DNA of 64,000 nt from MM2 sp035460165 (lineage in GTDB: Bacteria; Pseudomonadota; Gammaproteobacteria; Burkholderiales; Methylophilaceae). Location: positions 1-64,000 of the forward strand of contig DATHWW010000013.1 in assembly GCA_035460165.1 (NCBI GenBank), written 5' to 3'. Positions 52,218 through 61,055 of the stretch are shown here, piece after piece (position 1 is the stretch's first letter; each line of letters starts with the position of its first letter). The notes under the pieces were generated by a model, which was not told the origin of the DNA, ran no database searches, and worked only from the letters and a program-made list of their open reading frames with translations. The translations under genes and the position numbers were made by a program.

Positions 52218-52868
52218 ATGAACACTTCTAAAATAGTCAGGCAACGGGGTCGGCCGCCCGCGTTCGATCACGACGAAGCATTGAACAAAGCGATGCACGT
52301 ATTTTGGTCGCATGGCTACGAAGGCTCGTCGATGGCCGCGCTCACGGAAGCGATGGGAATCAACAAACCCAGTCTTTATGGAGCGTTCGGCAGCAAGGAG
52401 GAGTTGTTCCGAAAAGTGGTGCAGCAGTATCTCGCCGGGCCGGTGGCATATATCGGTGCTGCCTTGAGCGAGCCGACGGCATATCGGACGGTAGAAAAAC
52501 TGCTGACAACTTCGGCCCAATTCCTGACGCGCGATCAGAATCCGCGCGGATGCATGGTGATTCAGGGCGCGCTGACTTGCGGCGAAGGCGCCGAATTGAT
52601 CCAGCAGGAATTAAGGGCGAGGCGGAGCGCCTATGAGGATGGCCTGCGGCTGCGTTTCGAACGGGCCAGAGCGGCAGGCGACCTGCCGCCGGATGAGAGC
52701 CCTGCGGAGTTAGCCAAATATGTGGCGACTATCCATCAGGGGATGTCTGTGCAGGCGACCAGTGGAGCAAGCAAGAGTGAACTGTTGGAGGTTGTCGCGA
52801 GGGTATTGAGGCATTGGCCTGTTACGGGATTGCCTACGCATGGCTCAAGCAAAACCCCAGGCGCTTGA
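52218..52868 (+). CDS. TetR-family transcriptional regulator
   Basis: The 216-residue product has a TetR helix-turn-helix: RGRPPAFDHDEALNKAM, FWSHGYEGSSMAALTEAMGI and NKPSLYGAFGSKEELFRKVV at about residues 12-66, followed by a helical ligand-binding domain. The AefR/YcdF-like subgroup is suggested by ARRSAYEDGLRLRFERA, but the ligand is unknown. In-frame ATGs at 52158 and 52194 also exist; the start is not certain. It probably represses itself and the divergent SDR gene. Confidence 0.88.
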   Translation: MNTSKIVRQRGRPPAFDHDEALNKAMHVFWSHGYEGSSMAALTEAMGINKPSLYGAFGSKEELFRKVVQQYLAGPVAYIGAALSEPTAYRTVEKLLTTSAQFLTRDQNPRGCMVIQGALTCGEGAELIQQELRARRSAYEDGLRLRFERARAAGDLPPDESPAELAKYVATIHQGMSVQATSGASKSELLEVVARVLRHWPVTGLPTHGSSKTPGA

Positions 52869-52931
52869 AGCGGGCGCCTGAAGTACCGGATGCGTGGCGG
52901 GTCCGCGCATCCGGCAGTTACTCACTGAGCG

Positions 52932-53453
52932 CTATGGAAAAATCACATGCTCCGAAGGCCAAGTCCCGTCATAGACGGCTTCCGGGTGCTTCTTCACGAC
53001 CAGCGCGCGGATTTCATCAACGCGATGGAACGGGATCAACACCATCATCAGTACCTTGCCTTGGGCGATTTCCCCTTCGAAAGGTTTAAGCCTGTGGTCG
53101 GGGATGGCGCTGGCTACCATGCCGGTCCACAAGCCGCCGGAGATCAGGCCGACGACGATGCAGATGGGGATGGCGAGCAACGGAACCGGATTGTCGAATG
53201 GCCAAGGCGGTATCCACACCGCCAGCAGCCCGGCTATCAACCCGAAAACGCCGCCGAGGAGCGTACCGATTTCCCAGCCTTCGAGAAAATCGGTACGTTC
53301 GACGATGGAGGCTTCGGGCAGGTCGCCGATTTCCACGCCCGGTTTTGCAAGAAAATGGATACGGTTGGCGTTGACGCGCGCGAGGAGCAAGTCGTTCATC
53401 ATCGCGTGTGCGCTTTCGGTATCCGGCAGCATGAAATAAAGTCTGCGGTTCAT
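52932..53453 (-). CDS. Predicted membrane protein with central two-helix region
   Basis: The 173-residue product has a soluble N-terminal part (RLYFMLPDTESAHAMMNDLL, HFLAKPGVEIGDLPEASI), two membrane helices (about 67-85 and 91-112) and a C-terminal part with IAQGKVLMMVLIPFHRVDEI. It resembles the DUF1269-type proteins found widely in betaproteobacteria, whose function is not known. The ATG at 53453 follows GGGAG. It lies 43 bases after ctaE on the same strand, so may be co-transcribed with the oxidase. Confidence 0.7.
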   Translation of the reverse strand: MNRRLYFMLPDTESAHAMMNDLLLARVNANRIHFLAKPGVEIGDLPEASIVERTDFLEGWEIGTLLGGVFGLIAGLLAVWIPPWPFDNPVPLLAIPICIVVGLISGGLWTGMVASAIPDHRLKPFEGEIAQGKVLMMVLIPFHRVDEIRALVVKKHPEAVYDGTWPSEHVIFP

Positions 53454-53496
53454 TTTCAACTCCCTTCTATGTAAAAAACATAAGGGACCACTACAT

Positions 53497-54336
53497 CTAA
53501 ATTAACCAATATACGAACACGAACAGCAACAGCCAGACTACATCGACAAAATGCCAGTACCAGGAAACCGCTTCAAATGCGAAGTGGCGTTCCGGGGTGA
53601 AATGTCCGGCATACACCCTGCCCAGAATGACCGAGAGCATGATGGCTCCGAGGGTGACGTGCGCGCCGTGGAATCCTGTCAGGATGTAAAAGGTGGCGCC
53701 GTAGATGCCGGTCTTGAAGCTAAAGGTGGCCGAAGAGTACTCATGGATCTGCAAGGCGATGAACAGCGCACCGAGCAGTATGGTGAGTATCAGGCCGATC
53801 TTGAGCTGGGTGCGGTTGTTGTTTTTCATCCCCCAGTGCGCCCAGGTCACGGTTGCACCCGAACTGAGCAATATCAGCGTATTGATGGCGGGAATGCCCC
53901 AGGCTCCCATCGGTGTGAAGCTTTCTTTCACCCCTGGGCCGGCGCTGGGCCAGACACCGTTGAAATTGGGCCATAGCAGATCGGTAGCGCCCAGCTCCGG
54001 GATGGTAATGATGCGCGAATAAAAGAGTGCGCCGAACAATGCTCCGAAGAACATCACCTCGGAAAAGATGAACCAGCCCATACCCCAGCGGAACGAGGTA
54101 TCTACCTGATCGTTGAATAAGCCGCCGACGCTCTCGCGGATAACCGTTCCGAACCAGCCGAACAGCATCGCGATCAGGATTAGCGCGCCGGCGATCATCA
54201 CGTACGTTCCCATCGGATTGTTCTGCAGGACAATGACAAAGCCGATGGCCAGCAGCAGCAGGGCGACCGAGCCGATCAGCGGCCACCAGGACGGGGAGGG
54301 AATGTAATAGCGCGCCGTTTCTGTGTGTGCGGTCAT
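53497..54336 (-). CDS. ctaE: Cytochrome c oxidase subunit III
   Basis: CoxC/CtaE is the seven-helix subunit III of the haem-copper oxidase. The 279-residue product starts TARYYIPSPSWWPLIGSVAL and has FRWGMGWFIFSEVMFFGALF, THGAH-like TGFHGAHVTLGAIML and the closing EAVSWYWHFVDVVWLLLFVF. The start at 54336 follows AAGGA. It follows ctaD by 20 bases; a ctaG (Cox11) gene, often between them, is absent. Confidence 0.96.
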   Translation of the reverse strand: MTAHTETARYYIPSPSWWPLIGSVALLLLAIGFVIVLQNNPMGTYVMIAGALILIAMLFGWFGTVIRESVGGLFNDQVDTSFRWGMGWFIFSEVMFFGALFGALFYSRIITIPELGATDLLWPNFNGVWPSAGPGVKESFTPMGAWGIPAINTLILLSSGATVTWAHWGMKNNNRTQLKIGLILTILLGALFIALQIHEYSSATFSFKTGIYGATFYILTGFHGAHVTLGAIMLSVILGRVYAGHFTPERHFAFEAVSWYWHFVDVVWLLLFVFVYWLI

Positions 54337-54356
54337 GTCAGATCCTTCCTTTTCCA

Positions 54357-55931
54357 TTATTTAAACGCCGGTGCGGTTTCAAACGAGTGATAGGGCGGCG
54401 GCGAGGTGAGCGTCCACTCCAGGCTGTCCGCACCTTCCCATGGCCGATCTCCTGCTGTCGCTCCGCCGCGTATGCACTTGATCACCGTGTACAGGAACAG
54501 CAGCTGGCTTGCACCCAGCACGAAGGAACCCAACGATTGCAGCATGTTGAATTCGGCGAATTGCAGCGCATAGTCGGGAATACGGCGCGGCATGCCGGCC
54601 AGCCCGATGAAATGCATCGGGAAGAAGGTGACGTTGAAGGCGATGGTCGTCAGCCAGAAATGGATCTTGCCCAGGCGCTCGTCGTACATGTGGCCGGTCC
54701 ATTTCGGCAGCCAGTAATACACGCCCGCCATGATGCTCATCGCCGCGCCGGAGAACAGCACGTAATGGAAGTGCGCGACAACGTAATAGGTGTCCTGCAG
54801 CTGGATATCAACCGGCACGATGGCCAGCACCAACCCGCTGAAACCGCCGATGGTGAACAGGCAGACCACGGCGATGGCAAACAGCATGGGCGTTTCGAAG
54901 GTGATCGATCCGCGCCACATCGTTGCGGTCCAGTTGAACACCTTCACCCCGGTGGGAATCGCGATCAACATCGTGGCATACATGAAGAACAGCTGCGAAG
55001 CCGCCGGCATGCCCACGGTGAACATATGGTGCGCCCAGACGAGGAAGGATAAAAACGCGATGGACGCCGTTGCATACACCATCGAGTCGTAGCCGAACAG
55101 CGGCTTGCGCGAGAATGTCGGAATGATGCTGGACAGGATGCCGAACGCCGGCAGGATCATGATGTACACCTCGGGATGCCCGAAGAACCAGAATATGTGC
55201 TGGAACATCACCGGATCGCCACCGCCTGCCGCGTTGAAGAAATACGTGCCGAAGTGACGGTCGGTCAGCAGCATGGTGACCGCCGAAGCCAGCACCGGCA
55301 TGGCCGAGATCAGCAGGAAAGCGGTGATCAGCCAGGTCCAGACGAAGATTGGCATCTTCATCATCGTCATCCCCGGTGTGCGCATGTTGAGGATGGTGGT
55401 GATGATGTTGATCGAGCCGATGATCGACGACAGCCCCATGATGTGGATCGCGAAGATGGTCATGTCATATGCCACGCCGCCCTGAATGTAGAGCGGCGGA
55501 TACATTGTCCAGCCACCCGAAACCGCGCCGCCGGGCATGACGAAGGACGACAGCAGCAATACCGCCGCCGCCGGCAATAGCCAGAAACTCCAGTTGTTGA
55601 GGCGCGGGAAAGCCATGTCCGGCGCCCCTATCATCATCGGGATCTGCCAGTTGGCGAAGCCGACGAAGGCCGGCATGATCGCACCGAAAATCATGATCAG
55701 GCCGTGCATGGTCGTGAACTGATTGAACAGGTTGGGCTGGAAGAATTGCAGTCCGGGCTGAAACAGTTCTGCGCGAATCAGCATCGCCAGTCCACCGGCA
55801 AAAAGAAACATGAGGAAGCTGAACCACAGATACAGCGTACCAATGTCCTTGTGGTTGGTGGTCGTCAGCCAGCGCATCACGCCGGTCGGATGTGCATCGT
55901 GATGCGTATCGTGCATGGTCGTCGTAGCCAT
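54357..55931 (-). CDS. ctaD: Cytochrome c oxidase subunit I
   Basis: CtaD is the catalytic subunit with haem a and the a3-CuB site. The 524-residue product has 12 helices. Key motifs are TMHGLIMIFGAIMPAFVG, the CuB-His and Glu of the D channel in FWFFGHPEVYIMILPAFG, and HHMFTVGMPAASQ. The haem-ligand region is VVAHFHYVLFSGAAMS. The GHPEVYI motif marks an A1-type oxidase. The start at 55931 follows GGAGAGGA. Confidence 0.97.
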   Translation of the reverse strand: MATTTMHDTHHDAHPTGVMRWLTTTNHKDIGTLYLWFSFLMFLFAGGLAMLIRAELFQPGLQFFQPNLFNQFTTMHGLIMIFGAIMPAFVGFANWQIPMMIGAPDMAFPRLNNWSFWLLPAAAVLLLSSFVMPGGAVSGGWTMYPPLYIQGGVAYDMTIFAIHIMGLSSIIGSINIITTILNMRTPGMTMMKMPIFVWTWLITAFLLISAMPVLASAVTMLLTDRHFGTYFFNAAGGGDPVMFQHIFWFFGHPEVYIMILPAFGILSSIIPTFSRKPLFGYDSMVYATASIAFLSFLVWAHHMFTVGMPAASQLFFMYATMLIAIPTGVKVFNWTATMWRGSITFETPMLFAIAVVCLFTIGGFSGLVLAIVPVDIQLQDTYYVVAHFHYVLFSGAAMSIMAGVYYWLPKWTGHMYDERLGKIHFWLTTIAFNVTFFPMHFIGLAGMPRRIPDYALQFAEFNMLQSLGSFVLGASQLLFLYTVIKCIRGGATAGDRPWEGADSLEWTLTSPPPYHSFETAPAFK

Positions 55932-55942
55932 TCGTCCTCTCC

Positions 55943-57133
55943 TTATCCTTTTGTTTTGCGCACGGCGGCGACTTCCGAGGGTTGAAGCACATCCCCCGCC
56001 TTGTTGCCCCAATTGTTGCGTTCGTAAGTGACCACGGCCGCCACTTCAAGGTCCGTCATTTGCGCCCCGAGTCCTTGCATGGCCGTGCCCGGAATGCCGT
56101 GCATCACGATGTCCAGATGCTTGTCCTTCGGACCCAGTACGATCTTGCCGTCCTTGGCGAAACCCCGTTCCGCGAGGCGTTTAAGAGTGTCCTGGTTGGC
56201 GTACGGGGCGCCTTCGACCAATGGTGGGAATACGCCCGGAATGCCCTGTCCGTTGGCCTGATGGCATGCGGAGCAGCGCGTGTTGAAGACCGCTTCGCCA
56301 CGTGTCTTCAATTCCTCCAGCGTGTAGTCCTTGGTTGCCGCTTCCGCAGTCGCGGCAAGCTTGTCCTTCTGGTTCTTGAGCCATACGTCATATTGATCCT
56401 GCGGCATCGCTTCCACCACGATAGGCATGAATCCGTGGCCGACGCCGCATAATTCGGCGCACTGGCCGCGATAAATGCCGGGTTTGTCCACCTGGAACCA
56501 GGCTTCGTTGATAAAGCCGGGAACTGCGTCCTGCTTGACGCCAAAGGCCGGTATCCACCACGAGTGAATCACGTCCGAGGCCGTTAGCAGCAACCGCACT
56601 TTCTTGCCGGTGGGGACGACCATCGGTTGATCAACTTCCAGCAGGTAGTGCGTGGTTTTGTCCGCCTTGTTGTCGATCTGGTCGCGCGGGGTGGAGAGAT
56701 TACTGACGTAGCTGACTCCTGCGTCCATGTAGTCATATTCCCAGAACCACTGGTGCCCTGTGACCTTGATGCTCATGTCGGTGTTTTCGATGGTCTTCAT
56801 GCGCAGGATCGTCTCGGTCGTGGGATAGGCCATGCCGACGAGGATGAAGAACGGAATGATGCTCCAGACGATTTCCAGTTTCGTGTTATGGCTGAACTGC
56901 GAAGCCTGGTGTCCGACCGATTTTCGGTGCTTGTACAGCGAATAGAACATCACGCCGAACACAATGATGAAGATCCCCAGGCAGACCAGCAGGATCAGGT
57001 TGTGGAGATCGTAGATTTCCGTAGCGATGGGGGTCACCGCTGGCTGAAGGTTGAATTGGAAGTCTGCATATGCCGAAGAGGCAGATAAGCTGATGGTTAT
57101 TGTTGGTAGAGCTGATCGGATATTGCAGTGCAT
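55943..57133 (-). CDS. ctaC: Cytochrome c oxidase subunit II fused to a cytochrome c domain (caa3 type)
   Basis: CtaC is the CuA subunit. The 396-residue product has a signal sequence, two helices (about 45-66 and 88-108) and the CuA site with His190, Cys225, Cys229, His233 and Met236 (VIHSWWIPAFG, RGQCAELCGVGHGFMP). A C-terminal cytochrome c domain follows with TRCSACHQ (Cys287, Cys290, His291). The fused haem domain makes this a caa3-type enzyme. First gene of ctaC-D-E. Confidence 0.96.
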   Translation of the reverse strand: MHCNIRSALPTITISLSASSAYADFQFNLQPAVTPIATEIYDLHNLILLVCLGIFIIVFGVMFYSLYKHRKSVGHQASQFSHNTKLEIVWSIIPFFILVGMAYPTTETILRMKTIENTDMSIKVTGHQWFWEYDYMDAGVSYVSNLSTPRDQIDNKADKTTHYLLEVDQPMVVPTGKKVRLLLTASDVIHSWWIPAFGVKQDAVPGFINEAWFQVDKPGIYRGQCAELCGVGHGFMPIVVEAMPQDQYDVWLKNQKDKLAATAEAATKDYTLEELKTRGEAVFNTRCSACHQANGQGIPGVFPPLVEGAPYANQDTLKRLAERGFAKDGKIVLGPKDKHLDIVMHGIPGTAMQGLGAQMTDLEVAAVVTYERNNWGNKAGDVLQPSEVAAVRKTKG

Positions 57134-57147
57134 ATATTTTTATCCTT

Positions 57148-57630
57148 TCATGTCTGGTAAGGGCCCAGGCGGGATTGCAATACTCGCCCTAAATCGAGCT
57201 TTTCTTCGCTGTTGAGGAGTGTTCCGAATTCGATTTCCTTGCCGTGCGAAAGCAAGGCAAGCCGGCGGCAATCGCCGTCGGGCATGACCTCCATGACGAC
57301 GCGCGCCCAATATCCATTCAGCTCTATATGGCTGTCGCACGTGGGATCGTGCTTTTCGACGACGACCTTGTGGTCGTCTATGGTCAGGCGTTCGTAGTCA
57401 TGGGCGTGTTGCCAGATATGACGGAAGCAGAGCCAGAGGATGAGCAGCTCGAGGCCGGCAAAAGGGAGTATCGGCCACGCGCCGAGCAGGGTGAAACCGA
57501 GAGCGATGGATAGGGTGAGGAACGCGATGATGCAGAAGGCACAAAGAGTACCTGCCGGGGACAATGAACAATTTGGCCTGGCGGTGATGGAGTAGTGCAC
57601 TGATGATGTCGAACCGCTGACATCGACCAT
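57148..57630 (-). CDS. DUF2244 membrane protein near the oxidase operon
   Basis: The 160-residue product has two membrane helices (about residues 25-46 and 50-66) then a soluble domain with RLTIDDHKVVVEKHDP, YWARVVMEVMPDGDCRRLA and SEEKLDLGRVLQSRLGPYQ. DUF2244 proteins often neighbour cox genes, which supports a role with the oxidase, but none is proved. The ATG at 57630 follows GAGG. It is the first gene of the ctaC-D-E strand run. Confidence 0.85.
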   Translation of the reverse strand: MVDVSGSTSSVHYSITARPNCSLSPAGTLCAFCIIAFLTLSIALGFTLLGAWPILPFAGLELLILWLCFRHIWQHAHDYERLTIDDHKVVVEKHDPTCDSHIELNGYWARVVMEVMPDGDCRRLALLSHGKEIEFGTLLNSEEKLDLGRVLQSRLGPYQT

Positions 57631-57931
57631 GCTGTGCCTCACTTTCTACAGCAAAGAAATCTTCGCTAGTACTCGTGCTACACCCTGTAAGAGCCTACTG
57701 AGAAAAGCTCTAATACCTGACAATAGTAGTATGATATTTGGCGAGAGGCAACCCTTTTAAAAACACTGTACAAAGCAGGGCGAAATAGTAAACTGGGCAT
57801 GCAAAACAAGCCCTTATGAGCTGTTTTAAAATGAGTCTGGATGCGCTTCGGCACAAGGGTTGCAACCGCCGGAATCTTGTCTTCCTCGCTGCATTTTCAA
57901 GCAGCTTCGCAATGAATTAGGAGGAGACATT
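57631..57931. other. Divergent intergenic region before the oxidase and Yip1 genes
   Basis: About 300 bases without a gene, AT-rich in the middle. It contains an imperfect hairpin AAAACA-A-GC / GC-TGTTTT at 57803-57827. I see no operator match or open reading frame worth calling; it should hold the promoters for the DUF2244-ctaCDE run and for the Yip1-like gene. Confidence 0.45.
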
Positions 57932-58537
57932 ATGAGTCCGCTAACCCTGTTCTCGCTGTTTGCAACACCCGCCCGAGGCTGGAGCCGTCTGGTTCACAGC
58001 AAACCTTCGATCTCCAGCATCTTTTTCCTGCACGTCATTCCATTTTCGTTGATTCCTCCGCTGATGCTGTTACTGGCGGGCGGCAAATACGGCGGCCAGT
58101 TTTTCCCGACCATGAGCTCCTCCAAGCTGTTGCTGATCGGTATCGTGTTTTTTCTGGTGGAGCTGGCGTCGGTACCGATCATGGCCATGCTGATCCGGCA
58201 GCTGGGTGAGCTGGGCGAGATCCATCCAACCTTCAAGGATTCATTCATCATCGCGGCCGTTGCCCCCACGCCGTTGTGGATGGTGCCGATTTTTCTGCTG
58301 GTGCCGAGTGCCGCAGTCAACGTGATCGTCATCTGCCTGGCGATGATGGCGACGGCAGGGTTGCTGTACTACGGTATTCCCGTCGTGTTCCGGATGAAGG
58401 AGCAAGGGCACGCCACGCTCGTATTCGGTGCGGTGCTGATCGCCGGGACGGTAGCCCTGGGCTTTTTGATGGTATGCACGCTGGTGGTCTGGGGCAGCAT
58501 CCAGAATCTGCAATTCTCCCTGCCGCTATTGGCGTGA
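57932..58537 (+). CDS. Yip1-family inner membrane protein
   Basis: The 201-residue product starts MSPLTLFSLFATPARGWSRL and has about five membrane helices, matching the Yip1/DUF1282-type architecture. The function of bacterial members is unknown. The start at 57932 follows AGGAGGAGA, while the upstream frame lacks a signal. It precedes the DUF6494 gene and may be co-transcribed. Confidence 0.82.
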   Translation: MSPLTLFSLFATPARGWSRLVHSKPSISSIFFLHVIPFSLIPPLMLLLAGGKYGGQFFPTMSSSKLLLIGIVFFLVELASVPIMAMLIRQLGELGEIHPTFKDSFIIAAVAPTPLWMVPIFLLVPSAAVNVIVICLAMMATAGLLYYGIPVVFRMKEQGHATLVFGAVLIAGTVALGFLMVCTLVVWGSIQNLQFSLPLLA

Positions 58538-58581
58538 TGGGCTGAGTGCGCGCGGGGCATTGATGATGAAAGGATATCGAC

Positions 58582-58788
58582 ATGAACGAAGAAACTTTCA
58601 ACATGAGCATACGCAAATATCTGAAGATGGTGGGTGTACATTCGCAGCACGAAATCGAGAAAGCCGTGGCCGCCGCTGTTTCCGGCGGACAGCTCAAGGG
58701 TTATGAGAAACTGCCGGCAAAAATGACGCTGACGATAGGGGAGTTGAATCTCAACGTCAGCTTTGATGGTGAAATCAGCCTGGAGTAA
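58582..58788 (+). CDS. DUF6494 family small protein
   Basis: This 68-residue cytoplasmic protein has MSIRKYLKMVGVHSQHEIEK, a small hydrophilic helix, and YEKLPAKMTLTIGELNLNV at the end. It matches the DUF6494 pattern of short uncharacterised proteins. AAAGGA lies before the start. It follows the Yip1 gene by 44 bases. Confidence 0.72.
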   Translation: MNEETFNMSIRKYLKMVGVHSQHEIEKAVAAAVSGGQLKGYEKLPAKMTLTIGELNLNVSFDGEISLE

Positions 58789-58803
58789 TCCAAGGCAATT
58801 TGC

Positions 58804-58831
58804 GTAGCGCAGGCGTTCCCGCCTGCGCTAC
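58804..58831. repeat. Perfect 12-base-pair palindrome, REP-like
   Basis: GTAGCGCAGGCG at 58804-58815 pairs perfectly with CGCCTGCGCTAC at 58820-58831 around TTCC. No T-run follows on either strand. Its position between the DUF6494 stop and the convergent YVTN gene suits a repetitive extragenic palindrome or a two-way stabiliser. I see no second copy in this window. Confidence 0.5.
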
Positions 58832-58864
58832 AGTTCGGCCTCGGTGAAAAAGCCGGGCAATCGA

Positions 58865-59935
58865 TCAGGGCTTATCCAGCGAGCCGGCCGACTTCGGGTA
58901 CGTCACAATCCCCCACGGCATTTCCTTGTCGCCGATGCGCTTGGTGACTTCCAGTTTCTTGGTGTCGATCACCAGTACTTCGTCGGACTTGCCGCAGGCG
59001 AGCAGTACGTTTTGCTTGTCGGGGGTGAAGCTGAAATGCCAGCAGCGGTCGCCGGTAGTCACGCTTTTCACCTTCTTGAAAGTCTTCGCGTCGTAAACCT
59101 CCATAGTCCTTTCCTTGGAAGCGGCGACGTAGATATTCTTGCCTTCCGGATCGAACGAAATGCCGTAAGGCGTCTTGCCGGTATCCACGGTTCTTACCGG
59201 GTTGAAGTTCTTGTCCAGCACGAGGAACTTGTTGCCGTATTCCAGCGTGGAAACATAGAAGGAACCGTCTGGTGAAACCTTGATGCCGCGCGGACGGTCG
59301 CCGTATTTGGATGTGTGGATCGTCTTCAGCAGCTTGCCCGTCGTGATGTCATGCACGGTGATGGTGTTGTCGGCTTCATTGGTGATCACCAGATTCTTGC
59401 CGTCCTTGGAAAACTCGATACCTTCGGTTTCCGGCCCGCCGGTGATTTCCTGTACTACCTTGCCTTGCTTGAGGTCGACTACAGAGATCTTGGCGGGAAC
59501 CTTGTCCTCGTCATCGTCGTCGTCTTCAACCGGAGCCGTACCTGGTTTGGGGGGCGGCCCACCCTTGGAGCTCGGCTCGTAGGAAATGTAAACCTTGTCG
59601 CCCAGTACGCGGACGAACTCGGGGTTCTTGCCGATGGGAATTTGCTTCGTAACCTTGCCGGTGGCGGTGTCGATGACCGAAATATTGCCATTGTCGCGAT
59701 TCGCCGTCACCAGCCATTTGCCATCCGCAGTGACGCCAACGCCGCGCGGGCCCTTGGCACCGATATCGAGGGAGCCCTTGGTTTCCATCGTTGCGAGATC
59801 GATGATCGTCACGCCTCCATCCTGATTGGTGACGTAAGCCACACCTTTGTCGCCAGCCAGCGTGCAAGATGCGTTGCCCAGACCAAGCGTGAGCAGCAGT
59901 GCAACATACAGTTTTTTATTGTGCGGATATTTCAT
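58865..59935 (-). CDS. YVTN-type beta-propeller periplasmic protein
   Basis: The 356-residue product has a signal sequence (about residues 1-25) and about seven beta-propeller blades with the recurring pattern A-Y-V-T-N-x-D-G/N-x-x-x-x-I-D, such as VAYVTNQDGGVTIIDLATM, LVTANRDNGNISVIDTATG and NLVITNEADNTITVHDITTG. A strongly acidic insertion (EDDDDDEDK) lies near residue 150. Such proteins scaffold or sense in the periplasm; several occur with PQQ-dependent dehydrogenases, but none is present here. Confidence 0.88.
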   Translation of the reverse strand: MKYPHNKKLYVALLLTLGLGNASCTLAGDKGVAYVTNQDGGVTIIDLATMETKGSLDIGAKGPRGVGVTADGKWLVTANRDNGNISVIDTATGKVTKQIPIGKNPEFVRVLGDKVYISYEPSSKGGPPPKPGTAPVEDDDDDEDKVPAKISVVDLKQGKVVQEITGGPETEGIEFSKDGKNLVITNEADNTITVHDITTGKLLKTIHTSKYGDRPRGIKVSPDGSFYVSTLEYGNKFLVLDKNFNPVRTVDTGKTPYGISFDPEGKNIYVAASKERTMEVYDAKTFKKVKSVTTGDRCWHFSFTPDKQNVLLACGKSDEVLVIDTKKLEVTKRIGDKEMPWGIVTYPKSAGSLDKP

Positions 59936-60122
59936 GCAGATAGTCTCCGTATTGATAAGGGGTGCCACAGACCATGAACGCTTCCAAACCCGGCGTCATA
60001 CCTGGTGTTGAGAATCACTCAAGGGTAAAAGGTTCCCGAAGGGCCGGAGGATTCTGGACCAGAAATCCCCTTCACGCAAGCCGTGTTAACCGCCGACTTC
60101 CACTCGCGGCAAGCAATATCGC

Positions 60123-60818
60123 TTACCAGGCGATTTCGGTGCCGTCGTAGCTGATAAAGCGGCCGGAATCATCGGCCGTCGCCTGGTCCAGCACTTGGCG
60201 CATGCCGGCAACGCTGGTCTCGGCGTCAATCAGCGCGTTCGGGCCGCCCATGTCGGTTTGCACCCAGCCGGGGTGCAAAATCACCACGCGTATGCCGCGG
60301 GATGCGAGATCGAGCGACAGGCTCTTCATCACCATGTTGACCGCGGCCTTGGTGGAGCGATAGAGATAACAGCCACCGCTGGTGTTGTCGTCCAGGCTAC
60401 CCATCTTGCTGCTGACCGTGGCGACAGTCTTGCCTGCGCCCGCATCAAGGTTGGAAATGAAGGCTTCGATAATTTTCAGCGGCGCCATCGAGTTGACGAT
60501 AAAAGCCATCATCCACGCGTCGTAGTCGATGTAACCGAATCCGCTGTTACGGTCCGGGTAAATGCCGGCATTGTTGATGATGAGGTCGAAAGGCGTGCCG
60601 CGCAGTTGCTGCGCCAGTTCATCGATGGCGCTCAGATCCGCTACATCGAGTGTGTGCAGCGTCACCTGCCCATGTGCCGCATTCGCCAGCGCTTGCAGTT
60701 CGTCGGCCTCTTCCGGCACACGGCAGCAGGCCAGCACGCGCCAGCCGGCGGCGGCGTATTGCTTTGTGAATTCGAGTCCCAGGCCGCGATTGGCGCCGGT
60801 GATGAATAAGGTAGGCAT
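60123..60818 (-). CDS. SDR-family oxidoreductase (C-factor-like)
   Basis: The 231-residue product has the cofactor motif TGANRGLGLEFTKQYAAAG, NNAGIYPD, the catalytic Ser in VATVSSKMGSLDD and Tyr/Lys in CYLYRSTKAAVNMVMKSL. The sequence resembles the C-factor/CsgA-like SDR subgroup. The substrate is unknown. It lies alone on the minus strand, 187 bases after the propeller gene start. Confidence 0.9.
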   Translation of the reverse strand: MPTLFITGANRGLGLEFTKQYAAAGWRVLACCRVPEEADELQALANAAHGQVTLHTLDVADLSAIDELAQQLRGTPFDLIINNAGIYPDRNSGFGYIDYDAWMMAFIVNSMAPLKIIEAFISNLDAGAGKTVATVSSKMGSLDDNTSGGCYLYRSTKAAVNMVMKSLSLDLASRGIRVVILHPGWVQTDMGGPNALIDAETSVAGMRQVLDQATADDSGRFISYDGTEIAW

Positions 60819-61055
60819 AATTTTGTTCTCCAGTAGTATCAGTCCTGGTTCGTAATCAGCGCGATCAGGTCGGTTATCCCGACATCCTTTTCCTGCCTTG
60901 AAAAGCAGGGTAGTTGCCTGGCCGCAAATTCGCGTCCGTAAGCGCTGCTACCCATCATTAACCATGCCGTCAGTCTTTTCGATCGCTTGCCCAGCCTTCC
61001 AGTTCATTAAATAGGTTTGCGGTGAGGGCTGGCATATCTGATACGCGGAACCGGA

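Noticed and set aside
57803..57827. Imperfect AAAACA/TGTTTT hairpin
   Set aside because: Weak A/T-rich stem with a bulge and no T-run; likely chance in an AT-rich stretch.
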